From: Protula sp. h YS-2021
Taxonomy: Eukaryota > Annelida > Polychaeta > Sabellida > Serpulidae
Direction: 5' to 3'
DNA: 64,000 bases
Assembly: GCA_949752745.1 (NCBI GenBank)
Contig: OX457032.1
Location: 16,842,720-16,906,719, forward strand
The translations under genes were made by a program, and so were the position numbers. A model generated the notes under the pieces. It was not told the origin of the DNA and ran no database searches. It saw nothing but the letters and a program-made list of their open reading frames with translations. This document shows positions 41,701 through 55,174 of this stretch, piece by piece. Each line of letters begins with the position of its first letter. Within the stretch, counting starts at the first letter, position 1.

Positions 41701-44037
41701 TCAAAACATTGAAACTGGATGCACATGGTAAGCACATGTTTTGGCCTGATCGTGACAACAATCAAACAAAGAAAACACCAGATCGTGATTGCGATCGATC
41801 GCCATCACCAAAAAGAACACGCCCTGTGTTTGTTGCCATAGAAGCTACATACAAAGTTTCATTAAAATCCTTGCAGCAATTTTTTAAGTTATCGTGTTAA
41901 CAAGCTCTTGATGACAGACCGACACGCGGTCGATCGCATATATTCTCCCTGTGGGGAATAAATAACGGGAATATGCGAAAACACTTTGTAGCATTTTCAT
42001 TGTGTTGTCTGAAACTAGCCAATATTTTGGCCAATTTTTGCAAACAAAAAAGGGGCTGGTGAGGAGTACACTAGAGAATATTCCAGCCAAATTTCAAGGC
42101 AATCGGACGACAAATGTAGCAAGAGTTGCATTTTGAAAAATTGTTTACACGCACACATAACGAACGTCGGATGGAAAAAAAAATAACCAGATTTAATATT
42201 ACCACATAAGAAGTCATACAGAACAAAAAACTTACTTTTAACCACCAACCGAAAAAGTGAACAATGACAAAACCGTCCATCTTATCCCAGAGATTATGCC
42301 ACGGGAAGTCGGGGTTGTTCTTATCGTAGATAAGGCAGTTCCCGCCGTAGTTCTTTTCTGGTAGCGGCTTGCCCAGCTCACTATCAAAATTCTTCATCAA
42401 CTGTCGGGCGTCATCAGCAGTCTACAAACACGCATGCAATGCACGAGCCGTGCTGCGGGTAGTACCACCCACCCATCGGAAAGACCTCACTATCACACGG
42501 GCGTCTTTTGGAGATATAACTTCGTACTGCACCCCTTCTCTTTAGTAATTTCAATAGCCTGATTTTTATATAGTTTTTTTTTTAATTCTGCATAAATATT
42601 TTTGGGAGACTAGCAACAGAGAAATTTTTAAATAAGTAGTAAATACTGAATAATTTTCACAGCAAATGTTGGATAGCATAGTTAACCAAAATTTAACCAC
42701 AAGTGCAAATACGTGACTGACCTGGAATAGCATGAAAACGAGGCCCAGCTGATAGAGAATCTGTAGCATGAGCGTCGTGCGCCACAGCACTGGATGCGGG
42801 CGCATAAAAGGCCCGTCGGGCATGAACGTCACGCCCACCAAAATAAACACCAGGATGGTGGCGCTTAGCCCCCTGCAACATCACGACAGCTGTGTGGTTA
42901 TGTACAACCCGTGGCCATGAGGTTATGTACAGTGTGCTGTTATTACGTTACGTAGTCAGTGGCTGTATAGTTATGTTTTTTATGTGAAATTGGTGGTGAT
43001 GTGGTTATATAGGGTTCATATTAATGTGGACACCGTGGTTATGACAATCGCTGGTGATGTGCTGATGTAGGGTTCATGTTCATAAGCAAATCTCTCATAT
43101 ACATGTAAAATTTTTTATATCTTCACTAAAACACTAAAACTTTCCACTTGAAAAGAATGTAACTATACGTAAGATAGTATTGCTTTTTTATATTACAATA
43201 TATTTTATCGTATTGACTGTAATTAAGTTATTCATTTGTTGCAAGGTTTTTCTAAAGCAGACAGCGCCTTAGTCTCTTAACGTGCCACCAGACTGGAGGG
43301 AGTCACTGACCTCTTCATGTTATAATAGGAGTCTGTGCTGACCTCTTCAAATAATGTGACGTAAACAAGCACCAGGAGAAATATAACCAAAACAGTAATG
43401 CGGTGTGCGCGCCTGAAAAGAAAGTGTGGTCGAGCTGTAGACTGAACTCTTTATTTAACCTTCATAATATTTTATAGTGAGTTTGCGAAATCGGTATATG
43501 GTCTCTTTTAACTTAAGGACTTCAGTGATATCCACGCGTAATATGACGTGAAATGACACTGCTGCTGTTGCGAGTTAAGAACACCCTCCCCCCCCCCCAC
43601 CCCATAAAGACACAACGTTTCATTTCAATACAGGTAAAGGTGACGATTAAGGGGCGCATCACTACGGAATCATCATACAGCAGGTTATCTGACTGTTCAT
43701 ATTTTCTTTACTGCAAATAAGGAAACGCATTGAATTCCCCAATTAAAACCAATTCTTCCGACTGTGCAAGCATAACAAGAGTTCCTCGTGTAGAATTTCA
43801 CACCACAAGCTGTTTTATGGCTGTGTTTTGCAACTAATTATAAAGCTATTTTTAGGAGTATAATCATAGCTTTATATCTTTTTCTTCGGACTATTTTTTA
43901 GGACGTTACCAGAAGAAGGTCATGGTGCCGTCGTCATAAACCGCTTTGGCGCGCTTTTCCGCTTCCCAGTCGTGTGCCGCGCTACCCGCGAAGGCGGGCG
44001 CGTGCCCGTTCTCATGCCGTGCCGATGCCCCGCTCAT
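38797..44037 (-). CDS. PTDSS2: Phosphatidylserine synthase 2, copy B
   Basis: Same enzyme family as copy A. Exons are 43910-44037, 43311-43412, 42722-42872, 42236-42421, 41014-41127, 40636-40754, 40280-40394, 39718-39863 and 38797-39145, giving 469 residues. The first eight exon lengths and all phases equal those of copy A; only the last exon differs (349 versus 358 bases). The start [11 protein letters not shown] was preferred to an in-frame ATG at 44088 because it aligns with the copy A start and gives the same exon 1 length. The eight residues essential in hamster PSS1 are all present between HFFGWWLK and LICNG. The tail is Asn/Thr-rich and ends SRKQNRPH. Codons are GC-richer than in copy A. 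Intron 8 carries a tandem array of the exon 8 donor. Confidence 0.95.
39300..39753 (-). repeat. Tandem array of the PTDSS2-B exon 8 splice donor
   Basis: In minus-strand sense the last ~35 exon bases (GCATGCGCGAGTACTTCC to GACGACCC), the donor GTAAGTATCTTCTCC and a G-rich spacer repeat seven times, including the real junction. Junctions lie at 39718 (real), 39649, 39587, 39522, 39463, 39397 and 39314, spaced 59-83 bp. Copies read GTAATT, GTAAGT, ATAAGT (lost), GTAAGT, GTAAGG and GTTAGT. Exon fragments are conserved enough to encode most of [10 protein letters not shown]. Reading past the real donor gives CCG TAA, so use of any decoy would stop translation at once. Confidence 0.9.
41240..41345. 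repeat. Relic of the 169-bp element core
   Basis: AGCTGGTCCATTTTCCTTGG, then CATTTACAATACCGATCTG, resembles the 169-bp unit of the DHDH intron element. It lies in PTDSS2-B intron 4. A matching GTGTTAACAAG...GACAGACCGAC end occurs near 41895-41925. Confidence 0.55.
41470..41537 (+). CDS. Isolated exon-like segment on the strand opposite PTDSS2-B
   Basis: Within PTDSS2-B intron 4, on the opposite strand, an ATG in good context (AAAATGGCG) opens [20 protein letters not shown] and then EDK, ending at a perfect GTAAGTA donor (GATAA|GTAAGT). Without splicing it meets TAA at once. The peptide has the look of a real N terminus, but I do not recognise the family and found no downstream exon in phase. 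It may be a captured or duplicated first exon, or chance. Confidence 0.3.
41975..42185. repeat. Dispersed repeat family, copy 2 (partial)
   Basis: GCCAATATTTTGGCC, CAGCCAAATTTCAAGGCAAT, CGGACGACAAATG and ACGAACGTCGGATGG match the family seen at 31.7 kb and 47.7 kb. In PTDSS2-B intron 4, just downstream of the exon 4 donor. Confidence 0.6.
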
Positions 44038-47000
44038 CCTCTCATCGCTACAACAGTTCAAATGTCCTCTAGCTATTGATTCTAACATATGAAGTGGTTG
44101 GGGCGGGAGAGAGAAGGGACGTCACTTCATACCCTACGGGATATTTGCATGGCTATTTTTAAAACTATCTTTTACATCGCGATTTCATACTCCATACTGG
44201 TACACACTGAAGCATACTTTGGTGTCGTACATACAGAGCTTCACATTGCACCCGCGTCCTAATTTACAAACTCTCGAGACTACAGTATAACTTCTTTTTT
44301 TCACAAGTTTGGTTGTACAAGAACAGGATTTCCTCCTTAGATTGCAGGACTTGAACAAAAAAATATATATATTTCTACAGACATCGCCCTTCTCTTCCTC
44401 TTTCCTCCCATTGAATTTACACAAAACTTTTAACCATGTTTGTTCTGTTTTGTATATGTTTAGATGTAATGCAATACTCTTCCTTGAGGTGCATAAGTCG
44501 TGCTGTTTAAGATCGACACATTGCAGTTTTTTTAAACCGTTTGCAGCAGAAAATGGCAAAAGCGACTGTGACGCTTTTCACCGAACACGAAAACAGTTAC
44601 ACCCCACAAAGATGACCTTGACCGGTAAAAAAAAAAACCTGTCACGTCTTCACTTCCTCATCACTACGCCCGCTGTGCAGGACTAAAATAACTTCTCATT
44701 CCTCCGTGTTCAAACGGGTTATTTGTCATAAAAATGCCTCATAATTCTTATTCAGTCGTTAAAACATAGAAGTTCACTTTAAACGCATCCAATAATTAAG
44801 TACATTCTATAAGAGTAAAAAGTGGCGCCTCCCCCCCGCCCTCCCCAATATCCCAAGCCACCTTGTAATTAAACACAGGGCTTCGCCTGCGGTAAAAAAT
44901 AATACGGAATCTCGTGACATCAGGGTGGGGTGGGCAGGTGTGTCAGCAAGTCCCAAAACTGTTCGTGCGTACTTCATGGATGGTTGCCAAACAAAAACAA
45001 GACTACCGATTTCCCATTATTATGTCATCACTATTTGAGGTTCCATCAAAAGTCTCGACATATTATCCCCCGTCTTTAAATACAGCGACTTCTGGTCCAA
45101 GTAAAATTTCGACTTTGTTCTTTCTTCACTTTACTTGCCCAACCATGTTTTTTTTTCTTAACCGAAGGAAGGATATTTTTCAAGGATATAGTTCTTCTAA
45201 TTGCTTTAAAATCACTGTATTTCTACCTCATTCCATCAGGGTTTTCTCTTAAAGTGTACCTGGTGGGGGGGGGGGGGGCTATAGTTACTAGTTACTCCAG
45301 CACACAATACGCGACAAAATTTGAATTTTAAATTTAAGTCTTTCCTCCATTGCCACTCTCTAAGGTGGTTTATTTGAGTGTGCCGATCCCTAGAATTACA
45401 AATTAGAAGTTGTAAGTGGCACGTTTTGATGAAATGCGACAACTTTTAAGTCCAAAGGCACATTATGCCGTATTGTGTAGCAAAGTCTGAACGAACAATG
45501 GACCGTTCCAAAATGTGACCTTCATAATATTTTACATAGAGACAGAAACTTACTGACAAATTTAAAACCAAGTGTAAACTGAATCTTCCTGGAATCATGC
45601 CTCGATCTTAATACCTCTAAAGAAAACGAAGCACTTTTCAAAAAAACAAAAAAAAACAACAAAAAAACAAACAAACAAACAAAAAAAAAAAACAACAAAA
45701 AAAAAGTCTGTTCAGAACAAGTCTATGGCATGCCCTATATAAAACATACCTGATATTTGTCACGCTGAATCTCATACTCATAAGAAAAAAAACATATCCC
45801 GCAATCAAATTTTTCGTTTGAAACCAAAATTCCTATAAAGCTCGCAGTTAATCCGTTTGTCGCATGCAACAGCTAAAAACATTCCATTTCTATGTGCTTC
45901 TGTTTCGAGACAAGATATAAGTGCATTCAAAGAAACTGGAGCAAAGTGGCTCAGAAACAATGCACTGAGGCTTACCTGTCAACAGCCTTACTCAGCTCCA
46001 TTGTGTTAATTACAATGGGATCTCGATATCCTTATATAGAGTCCTAAGACACCGCTTTGATGAGCTACAGTTGACGTTAGCAGGGAAGAACGAAACAAAG
46101 CCATCAAACGCCTGATGTGACCCCCCCCCCTCCCCCATTTATAACTACAACTGCCTTAGGGAACAAGCGTGATTGAGCGTGTTAAGACAGTCCACAGCCA
46201 CGGACGATGGACACACGTGCGTCCATTGCCCTTTCTGTGTGTGCGTGTGTGTGTGGGGGGGGGGGATAATTGGGGAAAATAATACCACTCAACTCTTTTT
46301 ATGGCACGACACGGTTAAAATGAATCTAGAAAGTCGTAGGATTAGAAAAAAATCTGAAGATTAAGGGGGGGAGGTGGTTATTTGAGCTACGCTGGACGCT
46401 CCTACCGTTCTCAGTCGAATCTTGTTCTCAGTCGAAACTTGTTCTCAGTCGAAACTTGTATATTGTGTACTCTTTATTTTACGATGCATTTTTGTTGTCA
46501 ATCGAAAAAGCCGTCAAGGGCTGAACAGAAGTCAGGGCAATAACTACAGTTATTGCAGATAATCAATGATCATGCAGATGAAGACAATTACCGGAGCCAG
46601 TCAGCGTTGCCATCAAAGGAGTAAAATCACTCCAAAATGAATATGGGCCGGTGACGAGGGATAGGCTGCGTCTCCGACCAGAAAACGTGCAAATTTCAAA
46701 GTGAAATAGCATTGCCAGATGGAAGTCCACATCAATAAACTCGTGCAAGGAAAAAGAAGCCACTTTGATGAAAAATTAAATCATTTTTTTAGTTGAAAAA
46801 AGTAATTTGGTAAATGTGGCGTCAGTTTCTACTAAGTACGCACCCTGCTAATCATGCTTACTTCTTTCTTGCAACGCGTTCGTTAATCAAGATCAAACAC
46901 TTCCCCGGTGCTGTGGGATTCCACACATAAGAATCCCACAGGCTTGTGGTATTCGCTTTCGTATTCCACAAAAAAAAAAAAACAAACAAACAAAGAAACA

Positions 47001-47339
47001 AACAAAAAAACAGTAACCTCAGGCCCACTGGTACTCCTCTTACGTATATACCAAGTAAATCGACGCATTCTGGTCCGGACGTATTTGGGCCCGTAACACC
47101 GTCTAAATTGCTAAAGATGACTTTCATAGTGATATTCAAAGAAACAACGTTCTCTAATCAAACGTTGTGCACTAAATAACGGTGTACACCACCTGAGGTT
47201 TTAATGTAGCTTCAGTAGCCACATTCGATTTATGGATACTACGTCATCATAGTCCAGAGTGATCCACATCAATCTCCCATTTGACAAACATCTCAAACCA
47301 GCATTTTCGATGTTTACTTGCACAAAAAACCTTAAGAAG

Positions 47340-48015
47340 AAGGTCCTTGGACATTGTGCCCAGCCGGAAAATAGAACACATTATACAGATGCAACCTACC
47401 AATTTTGACAAAATTTAGATTTCACAGAAGCCCCCATGTCCAACTTTAGTATCGAAAGCAATCGGACCGGATCTGTGGGACGAACAGTAGTGTATCCGGT
47501 TTTTTAAAGGAGAACCAGTAACAAAAATACCACAGTTCTACTTAAGATCTAAGTAGGTAATTAGTGAGTGAGTGAGTGAGTAAAAGAAAGAAAGAAAGCC
47601 CTGAGTGGGGCTTGAACTCACGACCTCTTGCTTCGCAAGCGACGACGCTTACCACTAGATCAAACAGGTACACACAACTTACAATAGCTGAAAAGGGTTC
47701 AGTAGCAGTACTTTGTGACTTTTATTACATTTGGGCGTTTCTGACCAATATTTCGGGCAAATCGCAAAACAAGCCTGATGCAGGAACTTCAGGCGAAGAT
47801 GCCTGTAAAACTGAGGTCGGACTGTATTTGTCGGAAGATCAGCATTTTTGTCTTTTCTTACATTTGCCAATACTTCAGCCAATTAAATAAACAGTACATA
47901 GATGTGTGCAGGACTACATTCCTGCCGAATTTCAAAACAATCGGACAAGAAATGTGGGAACAGCAGCAATTATAACGGACGACGGACAGCCCACACGTGA
48001 TGGGCATAGCCATCC
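47340..48015. repeat. Dispersed repeat family, copy 3
   Basis: Same motifs as the 31.7-kb copy: GGACATTGTGCCCAGC, AGCAATCGGACCGGATCTGT, GACCAATATTTCGGGCAAATC and ACGGACGACGGACAGCCCAC. The block is split by a GTGA/AAAG microsatellite and a tRNA-like sequence at 47563-47675, suggesting insertion into an older element. Confidence 0.6.
47602..47672 (-). repeat. tRNA-derived (SINE-like) sequence
   Basis: On the minus strand TAGTGGTAAGCG resembles a tRNA D-arm/A box and GAGTTCAAGCCCC a T-arm/B box, about 35 bases apart, with a CTTG...CAAG stem between. The acceptor stem does not pair fully, so this is more likely a SINE head or tRNA pseudogene than a working tRNA. Confidence 0.45.
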
Positions 48016-50125
48016 GATGCAAGTGGAATGAGCTAAAACATACCCTACCTCACATGCAGTTGTCTCATGCAATTTCTGACATATTTTCAAGCCCTGTGTG
48101 TTTAGCCAACCACATCGACAATGGTTTCAACGGTCGGTGTGCTATGTTTACGTTCGAGCGACTTATTTACTGAGTTTCTTGCTAATAAGGTTGCTCAACC
48201 AGCGATTCGCATTAGGTTTTCAGCCTGCAGTCAAGTGGAAGCAAATTATTTAAAAGTAACAATTAATATCCTGTGACTAGACTCGTACAGCTCTCAATTT
48301 TCACCCAAGAAGCTCTCTATCATTACAGCTTACATTTCAAACTATTTTACGCATTATTCTGCATGCTGTATAACCTAACTGGGATTATGTTTCTGTTAAA
48401 AATAGTTTTGTTAATTTTTCTCTGTTTTCTTTTATCAGTTCTTTGTGTGTCTAACACAATAAAACTTCCGTCAGTAAACAGCTCTACTTTGCAAACACTA
48501 TTTTCACCGAATATGTACCTTTCATTGTAAAATCAACCTTTCTTTAGTGGACACCTCTGTGTAATAACATTTTAGCTGGCCCGGAAAGTGTTAGTTATGA
48601 AGAGGTTTCACCATACATATTACAGCGGAAACATCAAACATTTTCGGCAAATTTCAAAGTTTGAATTCGCGTATTTAATCTCTAACAATATCGTCAGAAA
48701 GAACCATCACATCGAGTGAAGTTGATTTTATATGACAGTCTAAATGGGAGAGTCTGAAATTACCTGCCTAAATCAAAATAAATTTATAAATAAGGTACTG
48801 GTTTCGGATTCGGGCGACTGGTTTCCAAGAAAATGGATAACCAACCGCTGTGGCGATAATGTGCAACATTAAATGACTTAGTCCTTTGGTATAGTTTGCT
48901 TAAGGTTCTCAAAGCAACACGACAGTGATGAACAATCTAGGTGCTACGCGTTTATCTTTTAAAAGAAAGCATGTGGGAATAAACACAAATGTCACACGAT
49001 GATATTATATTTACATACAACATGCTTTATTGCATAAAAAGTGGAAATTTTGTAATAATTTGAAAAAGCATGAAAAAATTGCATGTTCAAATTACGGGTA
49101 CACAGAAAAAACTGATGCTTAATACTGCACTCTATGTACAATAGTGACCTAAATATTTTGGTAAGGTGTACGTGTCAGTAAGTCTGTATTATGGCCTCGT
49201 ACACCTCAACAGAATTGATAATACAACATAACAGTTGTGCTAATATACACAAGAACGAAGCAGTGAGGCTTCCATACAACAGCATAGCAAAGTATCAATG
49301 TAAAATTCACACGGATTGATCTTTCAAAGAGAAAAAAGGAAAGTCAACAAACCTGTCCCCTAGTGACCACCATATTGTTAAGAAATCGCATTAAGTAAGT
49401 AAAAACAAAATGCCAACTTACCGGAAAATCACTTTTGTTTCGTTTAGCGACATATCAGCACATATAAACCAATCTTTTATCCAAAAATATATAAGTTGAC
49501 ATTCCATCTGTTTTTAAAGAATAGACAATTCCTCATTTTTGATAGATAGCTCAGCATGTAAGTGAGTTGTAGCCAATATTTCTTTTCTGAAATAATGCCA
49601 TATACTCACTATATACTATCTGTTTCCTGAATTGACAGCTGCTTATCTGAAAGTAAAATGACCGGATTAAAAAATCTGTTTTATTTGCAATTATTTTGAT
49701 TATTTATTTTATTTGTATATTTGCCAAATATATAAACAAAGTAAGCAGTAAACAACAAATAAATCTAACTAAAAAGAGTAAATTAAACGAATAAAATTAA
49801 CCAAGTCATAATAACAAATAATTAAAAATAAAATTAGCATAGCAAATAAAGCATGTAAATGTGCAAATAATAACGTATAATGAGAAAAAAACTTAAGTAA
49901 AGAAATAAAGAAATGATAGTCAAATTAAAATAAACAAATAAATAAGTGAATAATAAACAACAGTAGCTAAAAAAACAAAGGTGTTTCCTTATCGTAAATC
50001 AAAACACCGATCTTGTCCATGAAAGGCCTTTGTTGCACCAAGTGAGAAATTAGGAAGTGTATTCTTCGAGCCTTAATTTGTTATTGCAGACTCGTACATC
50101 TTTAAGAAGTGCCATGAAAAGATAT

Positions 50126-50190
50126 AGAAGCGTAACGGGGATTAAACCGAGAACCTTTCGCATATTAATCGATCGATGTTACCGCCATGC
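50126..50190 (-). repeat. Possible tRNA-derived sequence
   Basis: On the minus strand GGCATGGCGGTAACATCG is followed by GGTTCTCGGTTTAATCCCC, resembling A-box and B-box regions. Weak; no complete cloverleaf. Confidence 0.3.
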
Positions 50191-50881
50191 CAAAAGCTGC
50201 AGTCGTTGTATACAAAAGCACACGTGTATAACACCTGCCCGACTTCAGAATAGTATCTTAAACAATAGTTTCTTAATATTTCATATCATCTTAAGCATGA
50301 ATAAATCAAATTTAAAGCTTATGCGTTTTATCTGTTTTTTTTTTTTTTAAATTTTTTATATGCATTCATTTTTCATGCTAGCTCAGAGGTAAGATATGAA
50401 ATATTCCCTGCCTCGGATTTATTAAATGTGTAACAAAATACCACGTAACTCAACTGTTTTCCCATTATATTTTCTTTTGGAAAGCCATGAATTGATATCT
50501 ACAGCCACTCTAGAGAATCTCCAAGAAACAAGTCGTCTAAATTGGTCCGCTAGGGTAGTTTATTAACGACGCTTGCCGGTCTAGCCTGTCTACAGATCGT
50601 CAGGCGCCCCTCAGACCCGCTTTGTTAATAGCCGTTTCGAAATATCTTTGTAGTTTCGTAAATAAAATTCTTAGCTCAACAGTTGGTAATAAAACACCAC
50701 AAATATTCAGAGCACATTTAATAATACTTTTACACAATGCTATTATATCTGTAGATTAAATTTGTTGTGATTATGACAAATAAAAGAAATTCGAAAAGGT
50801 TATGAATATATGGACTAGCTTAACTTGAGTGAAGAGAGGAAATTTCTGTGAAAGATTAGATTATTTTTGGTGATAGACAAA

Positions 50882-53800
50882 ATGATAAAGCTATTTTCAT
50901 TAAAACAGCAAAAGAAAGATGGGACAGAAGGTTCTACGAAATCAGGAATGGGACAGAAAAAGGCATCCGCCGCTCAGCTGAGAATAACAAAAGGTTCAGT
51001 CTTTTGTTTCACTGCGTAATTATTCACATCCGTGCCAGCTGATTTTCTGTTGTGAGAAGTTTTCCGCACAATTGTGGTTTGAATACCAGAGCTTCTTCAT
51101 GTGTACCGCTGTGGGATAACAAGACGATATTATTCGAATCACATTTGCGTCAATAACTGTAGCTCTAATAACATATTACTTATTCGAACAAATGTTGTGT
51201 GAGTACCGATACCGTACGAGTATACTTGTAAGGCTTCAGGGCAACCTCTAGCTCCGAGTCAGCTCTGACGTGTATGACATCGTATATCTCTCTGTGCGTG
51301 GAAACTCTGTAGCGTTCCGCTTTTTGGAGGCTCCAAGTTGGAGCTAGGCAACCTCCAGAAGCTTTTTTGTTTTATCACGGGCATTTGTTTGTGCCAAAAA
51401 TAAACGCTATTACATGTAAAGACTTTTTATCGAATAATTAATTCATTGAGGCCAGGAATAGTCTTACATGACTCTTGCGGTCTTCTTGTGACAGCCTTCC
51501 TGGCCTTGGAAGATAAAAAGGGTCCGCTGAGACGAGACCAGGAAGTAAAATAGTCTTCTTTCACTTCCGATTTTTGTTTAATTTCATCCGGCAGGTCAGC
51601 GAGAATCTTTCCGAAAGTGTGTTTTATTTTTATGTGTGTGTGTGTTTTTTTTAGGGGGGGGGGGGGTTGTCGTCAGATTAAGGTAAACTAGCAACTCTAT
51701 AATGATAGTATTTTGTTTTATGCACAACATTGTTATTTTAAATCAGATTGTTCACATCAGAATTTTGTTAGTCTTTATTAAAAAAAATCGGCTAAATTTT
51801 TTTAGCGGCTGCTTTGATCCGCTTTAACATGTGTTGAATCCCGCAATTATGACAGGATTTCTTCTAAATTGTAGAATGTTCTGGTGATTTTTTATTTAAA
51901 TTGCTTTTTCTGGCGAACCCACGAAAACTGGTGTAATGTCGGCTTTACCAGTTTTTCAAATAAATGCATTTCATATTAGTCAGATTGCTTTAAAACCTTT
52001 TTTGGAGTGGTCAAGGTAAGGCCACTCTATAAAATTATTTTTTATGGTCTCCTGAAGTGTGGCAAGTGCCAGCCGTAGCAAAATCTTGCCTTTTGATACT
52101 TTTTAATCTAGATCTCGTCTTGTCAGAATGTCGCTAGGCGTTTGTTTGTGTTGCAGACCTAAAAAAGTTTTTTACTAAATCGTGACAGAGCCTCTAAAAA
52201 TTTTTTCTTTTATTCGATAATGTCTGAAAACAACATTATGTTTGTCAAAAATGGCTGGGAATCCTGGATTCCTCTGTCTTAGTTCTAAAAAAAACTGGTT
52301 TATTTGCAACACAACTATGTTTATAATTTAATAAAGAATTTGATCATAACGTCACAGCCATATAAATGAAAATTATTCACACCATGGCATGGTAGTGTTG
52401 GCGATAAACTGGGTCAAAATTCGCACCCTAGTGACGTTTAATATTAACACCGTATTATAATAATTTTTATTTGTAATAATTTTTATAACTTTTTTGCCCT
52501 CAAACTCGTCTTTAGGGCTCGGAGGGAGACTAAAGGTTTGGGTGTTGGCCGACTGTCCGTTACAATGTCCGTTACGATTTAAAAACTTCGCCTGTGTGGG
52601 CATATATCAAGGGTATTAGACGAATCGCGACAAAAGAAGTTGTTCAGTTAGGGATCAAGAACTGGGTTCATGAAATATATATGTTAAAGTTCCTCAACAT
52701 TATATCATTAGCTCCCAGCCGGGGCCTTAGGCCCCAGCGGGACTATAGGTGTGGGCTTCGCCGGCGGTTACCTCCACCCTAATGATCTTTTCCCATGATA
52801 TTTGTATATAGATGACCTATCATTTAGTGGTAGGTTTTGTTTTGACCTTGAAGCAATTTCAGGGTTGCATGGGCCGCCATCTTTGATTTTTACGCGCTAT
52901 TTTTATCAATATGATAACAGAAGAAACACCAGTTGTTTTCACTAATAGATATGTTTAATGACCAATTCTGATTGGGAAGTGCGCTCTCTACGATGGCTTG
53001 TTAAAACTAGCATCAGAATTTTTCGTCTGTCCGTCAAAGGAGTCTCGTTTTGATTACAGTTTAGAAATGCCTTCTTTGAAAATATATGGATTGAACATTA
53101 TACATGTATTGCAGATACTGATTTCTTAATAGTAGTTATTACTAGAATCCAAACTTAATAATTCTATGGGTACTGTCAATGAAAACTTGGAAGTGTTGTG
53201 AAGTCTAACAACTTCATATCTTTCGAAAATAGTTCGTGCATAATTTGTATAAACATTGATTAAGTCCATCTTATATAAATCCGTTTTAAGTACTCGGGAA
53301 GTGGTTACCGCCCGTACACGCCATGACGTCAGCCAATAGTTTTGAGGCACAAAATAACCGTTCTTTTTTGTGCATTGCTGTTTCAGATATTAATGAACTT
53401 AGTTTACCAAAGACCTGCCAAATGGATTTTCCAGATCCAAACGACCTGTTAAATTTCAAACTGATAATTGCACCAGATGAGGTTTGTATACAGTATCATT
53501 TTTCACGAACAGGGAACGGGGGAGGTTTTTTTTTTGGGGGGGGGGGCAGGTCTCCTTTGGTGTCGAAAACTAAACTGCCGCGTGCTTATATCCTGTGGAC
53601 AACGCTACTGAAGTATTTTACAGTTGTGCATAATCACTTGTAAGAAAAACCTCACCAACTGAAGTGTCAACAAAAGAAAACATTCAAAATATGGCAGGAA
53701 AAGGACGACTCGAACATTTTAATGTGGTATATAGATGAGCTTTTCTTGTGAACAAGAAGTGACCCCAATGTTGGGACGAAGAACTGTGCTGTTTTTTCGT

Positions 53801-55174
53801 TGCATTTAAAAAAAAATGCTGGACAATCGATTAATCTGTACAGTTACATGACACTGACTGTTTGTTAAAGAAAGAGGGAGGAAGGAGGGGTGGGAAATAC
53901 TTGTTACCTGCTATTACAAAGCATATTCCTTCAACTGATGAATACCTGGCAGTCAGTTCCCAGGAAATTATGGAGTATTTTGGAAGTTTCAGTAAAGAGT
54001 CATTATCAAAGATTTATTTTGTTACGCGGAGTTCTGTTTGATTTCAGGGATTTTATCGAGGAGGGAAATTTGTGTTCAACTTCAACGTAGGTCAAGGCTA
54101 TCCGCACGAGCCACCCAAGGTGAAATGTGAAACCATGGTATATCATCCAAACATAGATCTAGAAGGAAACATATGCTTAAATATCCTCAGGTACTTCAAC
54201 TAAATATGTCTGTCTCGTCAATATGTTGACGAGCATCTATATTTTGGTTTCGCTTTTGGTATGGAGTGAAAGGTTGCTTAATCCCAAGTACTTTAAAACA
54301 GAGAAATCGTTCAATGCGCAAAAATGTTTAATAATCAGATGGAGACATTTGCTGTTATGTGCCATTCGTGTAACATAATGTTCGGCGTTTAGAAGTTATT
54401 CACTTGTGGAGATTTCAGGAAAACCTTTTTGTATAAAAAGTAAATTATTTGAGGAGTGATCTAATTACTCTCCAGGATCAAGTAGTTGGTTTTGTCAATA
54501 CTTTGCTTGGATTAAAAAAAATATTGCACATTTAAAGTTTGTTGAATAGCAGTCAGCTTAATCAGCTAAACCTAGACATGCTCATGGTGTAGAGCATGTT
54601 CAAAGTATTGTGAATTCTGCGCTTAAGTGTAAATGAAACTGATATGCTTTGACAATGTTTTGTTTCAGGGAGGACTGGAAACCGGTGTTAACTATTAATT
54701 CTATTGTTTATGGCTTACAGTATTTATTTTTGGTAAGAAAACGTGATTTTTTCTTTACTCTGAGGCGCAACTGGATTGTTGATGTTTCTCGAAATTTTGT
54801 TGAAATATTTTCAGTTTTTGAAGTTTTCTAAAACAGAAAATGATATGTTTGGAATTGAAATAGAATTATATTGGGAACAATCAATCACCAAGCTGAGTAC
54901 CTAGCAAAGGTATGGAAGCACGTAATGTCCAGGTAACGTGAGAGGAAAGCTTTTGTTGGAGATTTTTTACGGCATTTAGCTAGCATCGTTCGCCTGTTGT
55001 GTAGTCTGTACAGTTGTATGTTGTTGTTTCCAGGAACCGAATCCGGAAGATCCGTTGAATAAGGAAGCGGCCCAAGTACTGAGTAACAACAGGCGCTTAT
55101 TTGAACAAAACGTTTGTAAAGCAATGCGAGGCGGCTATGTAGGCTCCACGTACTTTGAACGCTGCTTGAAATGA
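50882..55174 (+). CDS. UBE2M: NEDD8-conjugating enzyme UBC12
   Basis: E2 enzyme that receives NEDD8 from NAE1-UBA3 and passes it to cullins. Five exons join in phase: 50882-50993, 53387-53481, 54048-54190, 54669-54732 and 55034-55174, giving 184 residues (human 183). The N-terminal docking peptide [12 protein letters not shown], which binds the NEDD8 E1, is intact, followed by a Gly/Ser/Lys linker and [10 protein letters not shown]. The UBC fold has the YHPNIDLEG motif and the catalytic Cys112 in [10 protein letters not shown]; the C terminus ends FERCLK. The start is fixed by the conserved docking peptide. All introns are GT-AG; intron 1 is 2.4 kb. No stop or frameshift, and nothing unusual in the protein. 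Confidence 0.97.
52700..52800. repeat. C/G-palindromic end of a dispersed element, in UBE2M intron 1
   Basis: AGCCGGGGCCTTAGGCCCCAG followed by CGGGACTATAGGTGTGGGC resembles the GGGGCCTATAGG motif near 6.22 kb and the palindromic end at 17.24 kb. Confidence 0.45.

Larger units (their letters stand above)
44038..50881. other. Intergenic region between divergent PTDSS2-B and UBE2M
   Basis: Copy B runs left and UBE2M runs right from this 6.8-kb gap, so it should hold both promoters. No further gene was recognised. Contents are homopolymer G or C runs (about 45266-45278, 46121-46133, 46256-46265), an 18-bp TTCTCAGTCGAAACTTG repeat (46411-46468), repeat family sequence at 47.3-48.0 kb, and a tRNA-like sequence at 47.6 kb. 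A minus-strand AATAAA near 49029 could end an unrecognised transcript. Confidence 0.5.

Noticed and set aside
44038..44088. Upstream in-frame ATG for PTDSS2-B
   Set aside because: The ATG at 44037 aligns with the copy A start and gives an identical 128-base first coding exon; the extension has no counterpart.
47602..47672. Functional tRNA gene
   Set aside because: A- and B-box-like segments are present but the acceptor and anticodon stems do not pair properly, so it is called SINE-like only.
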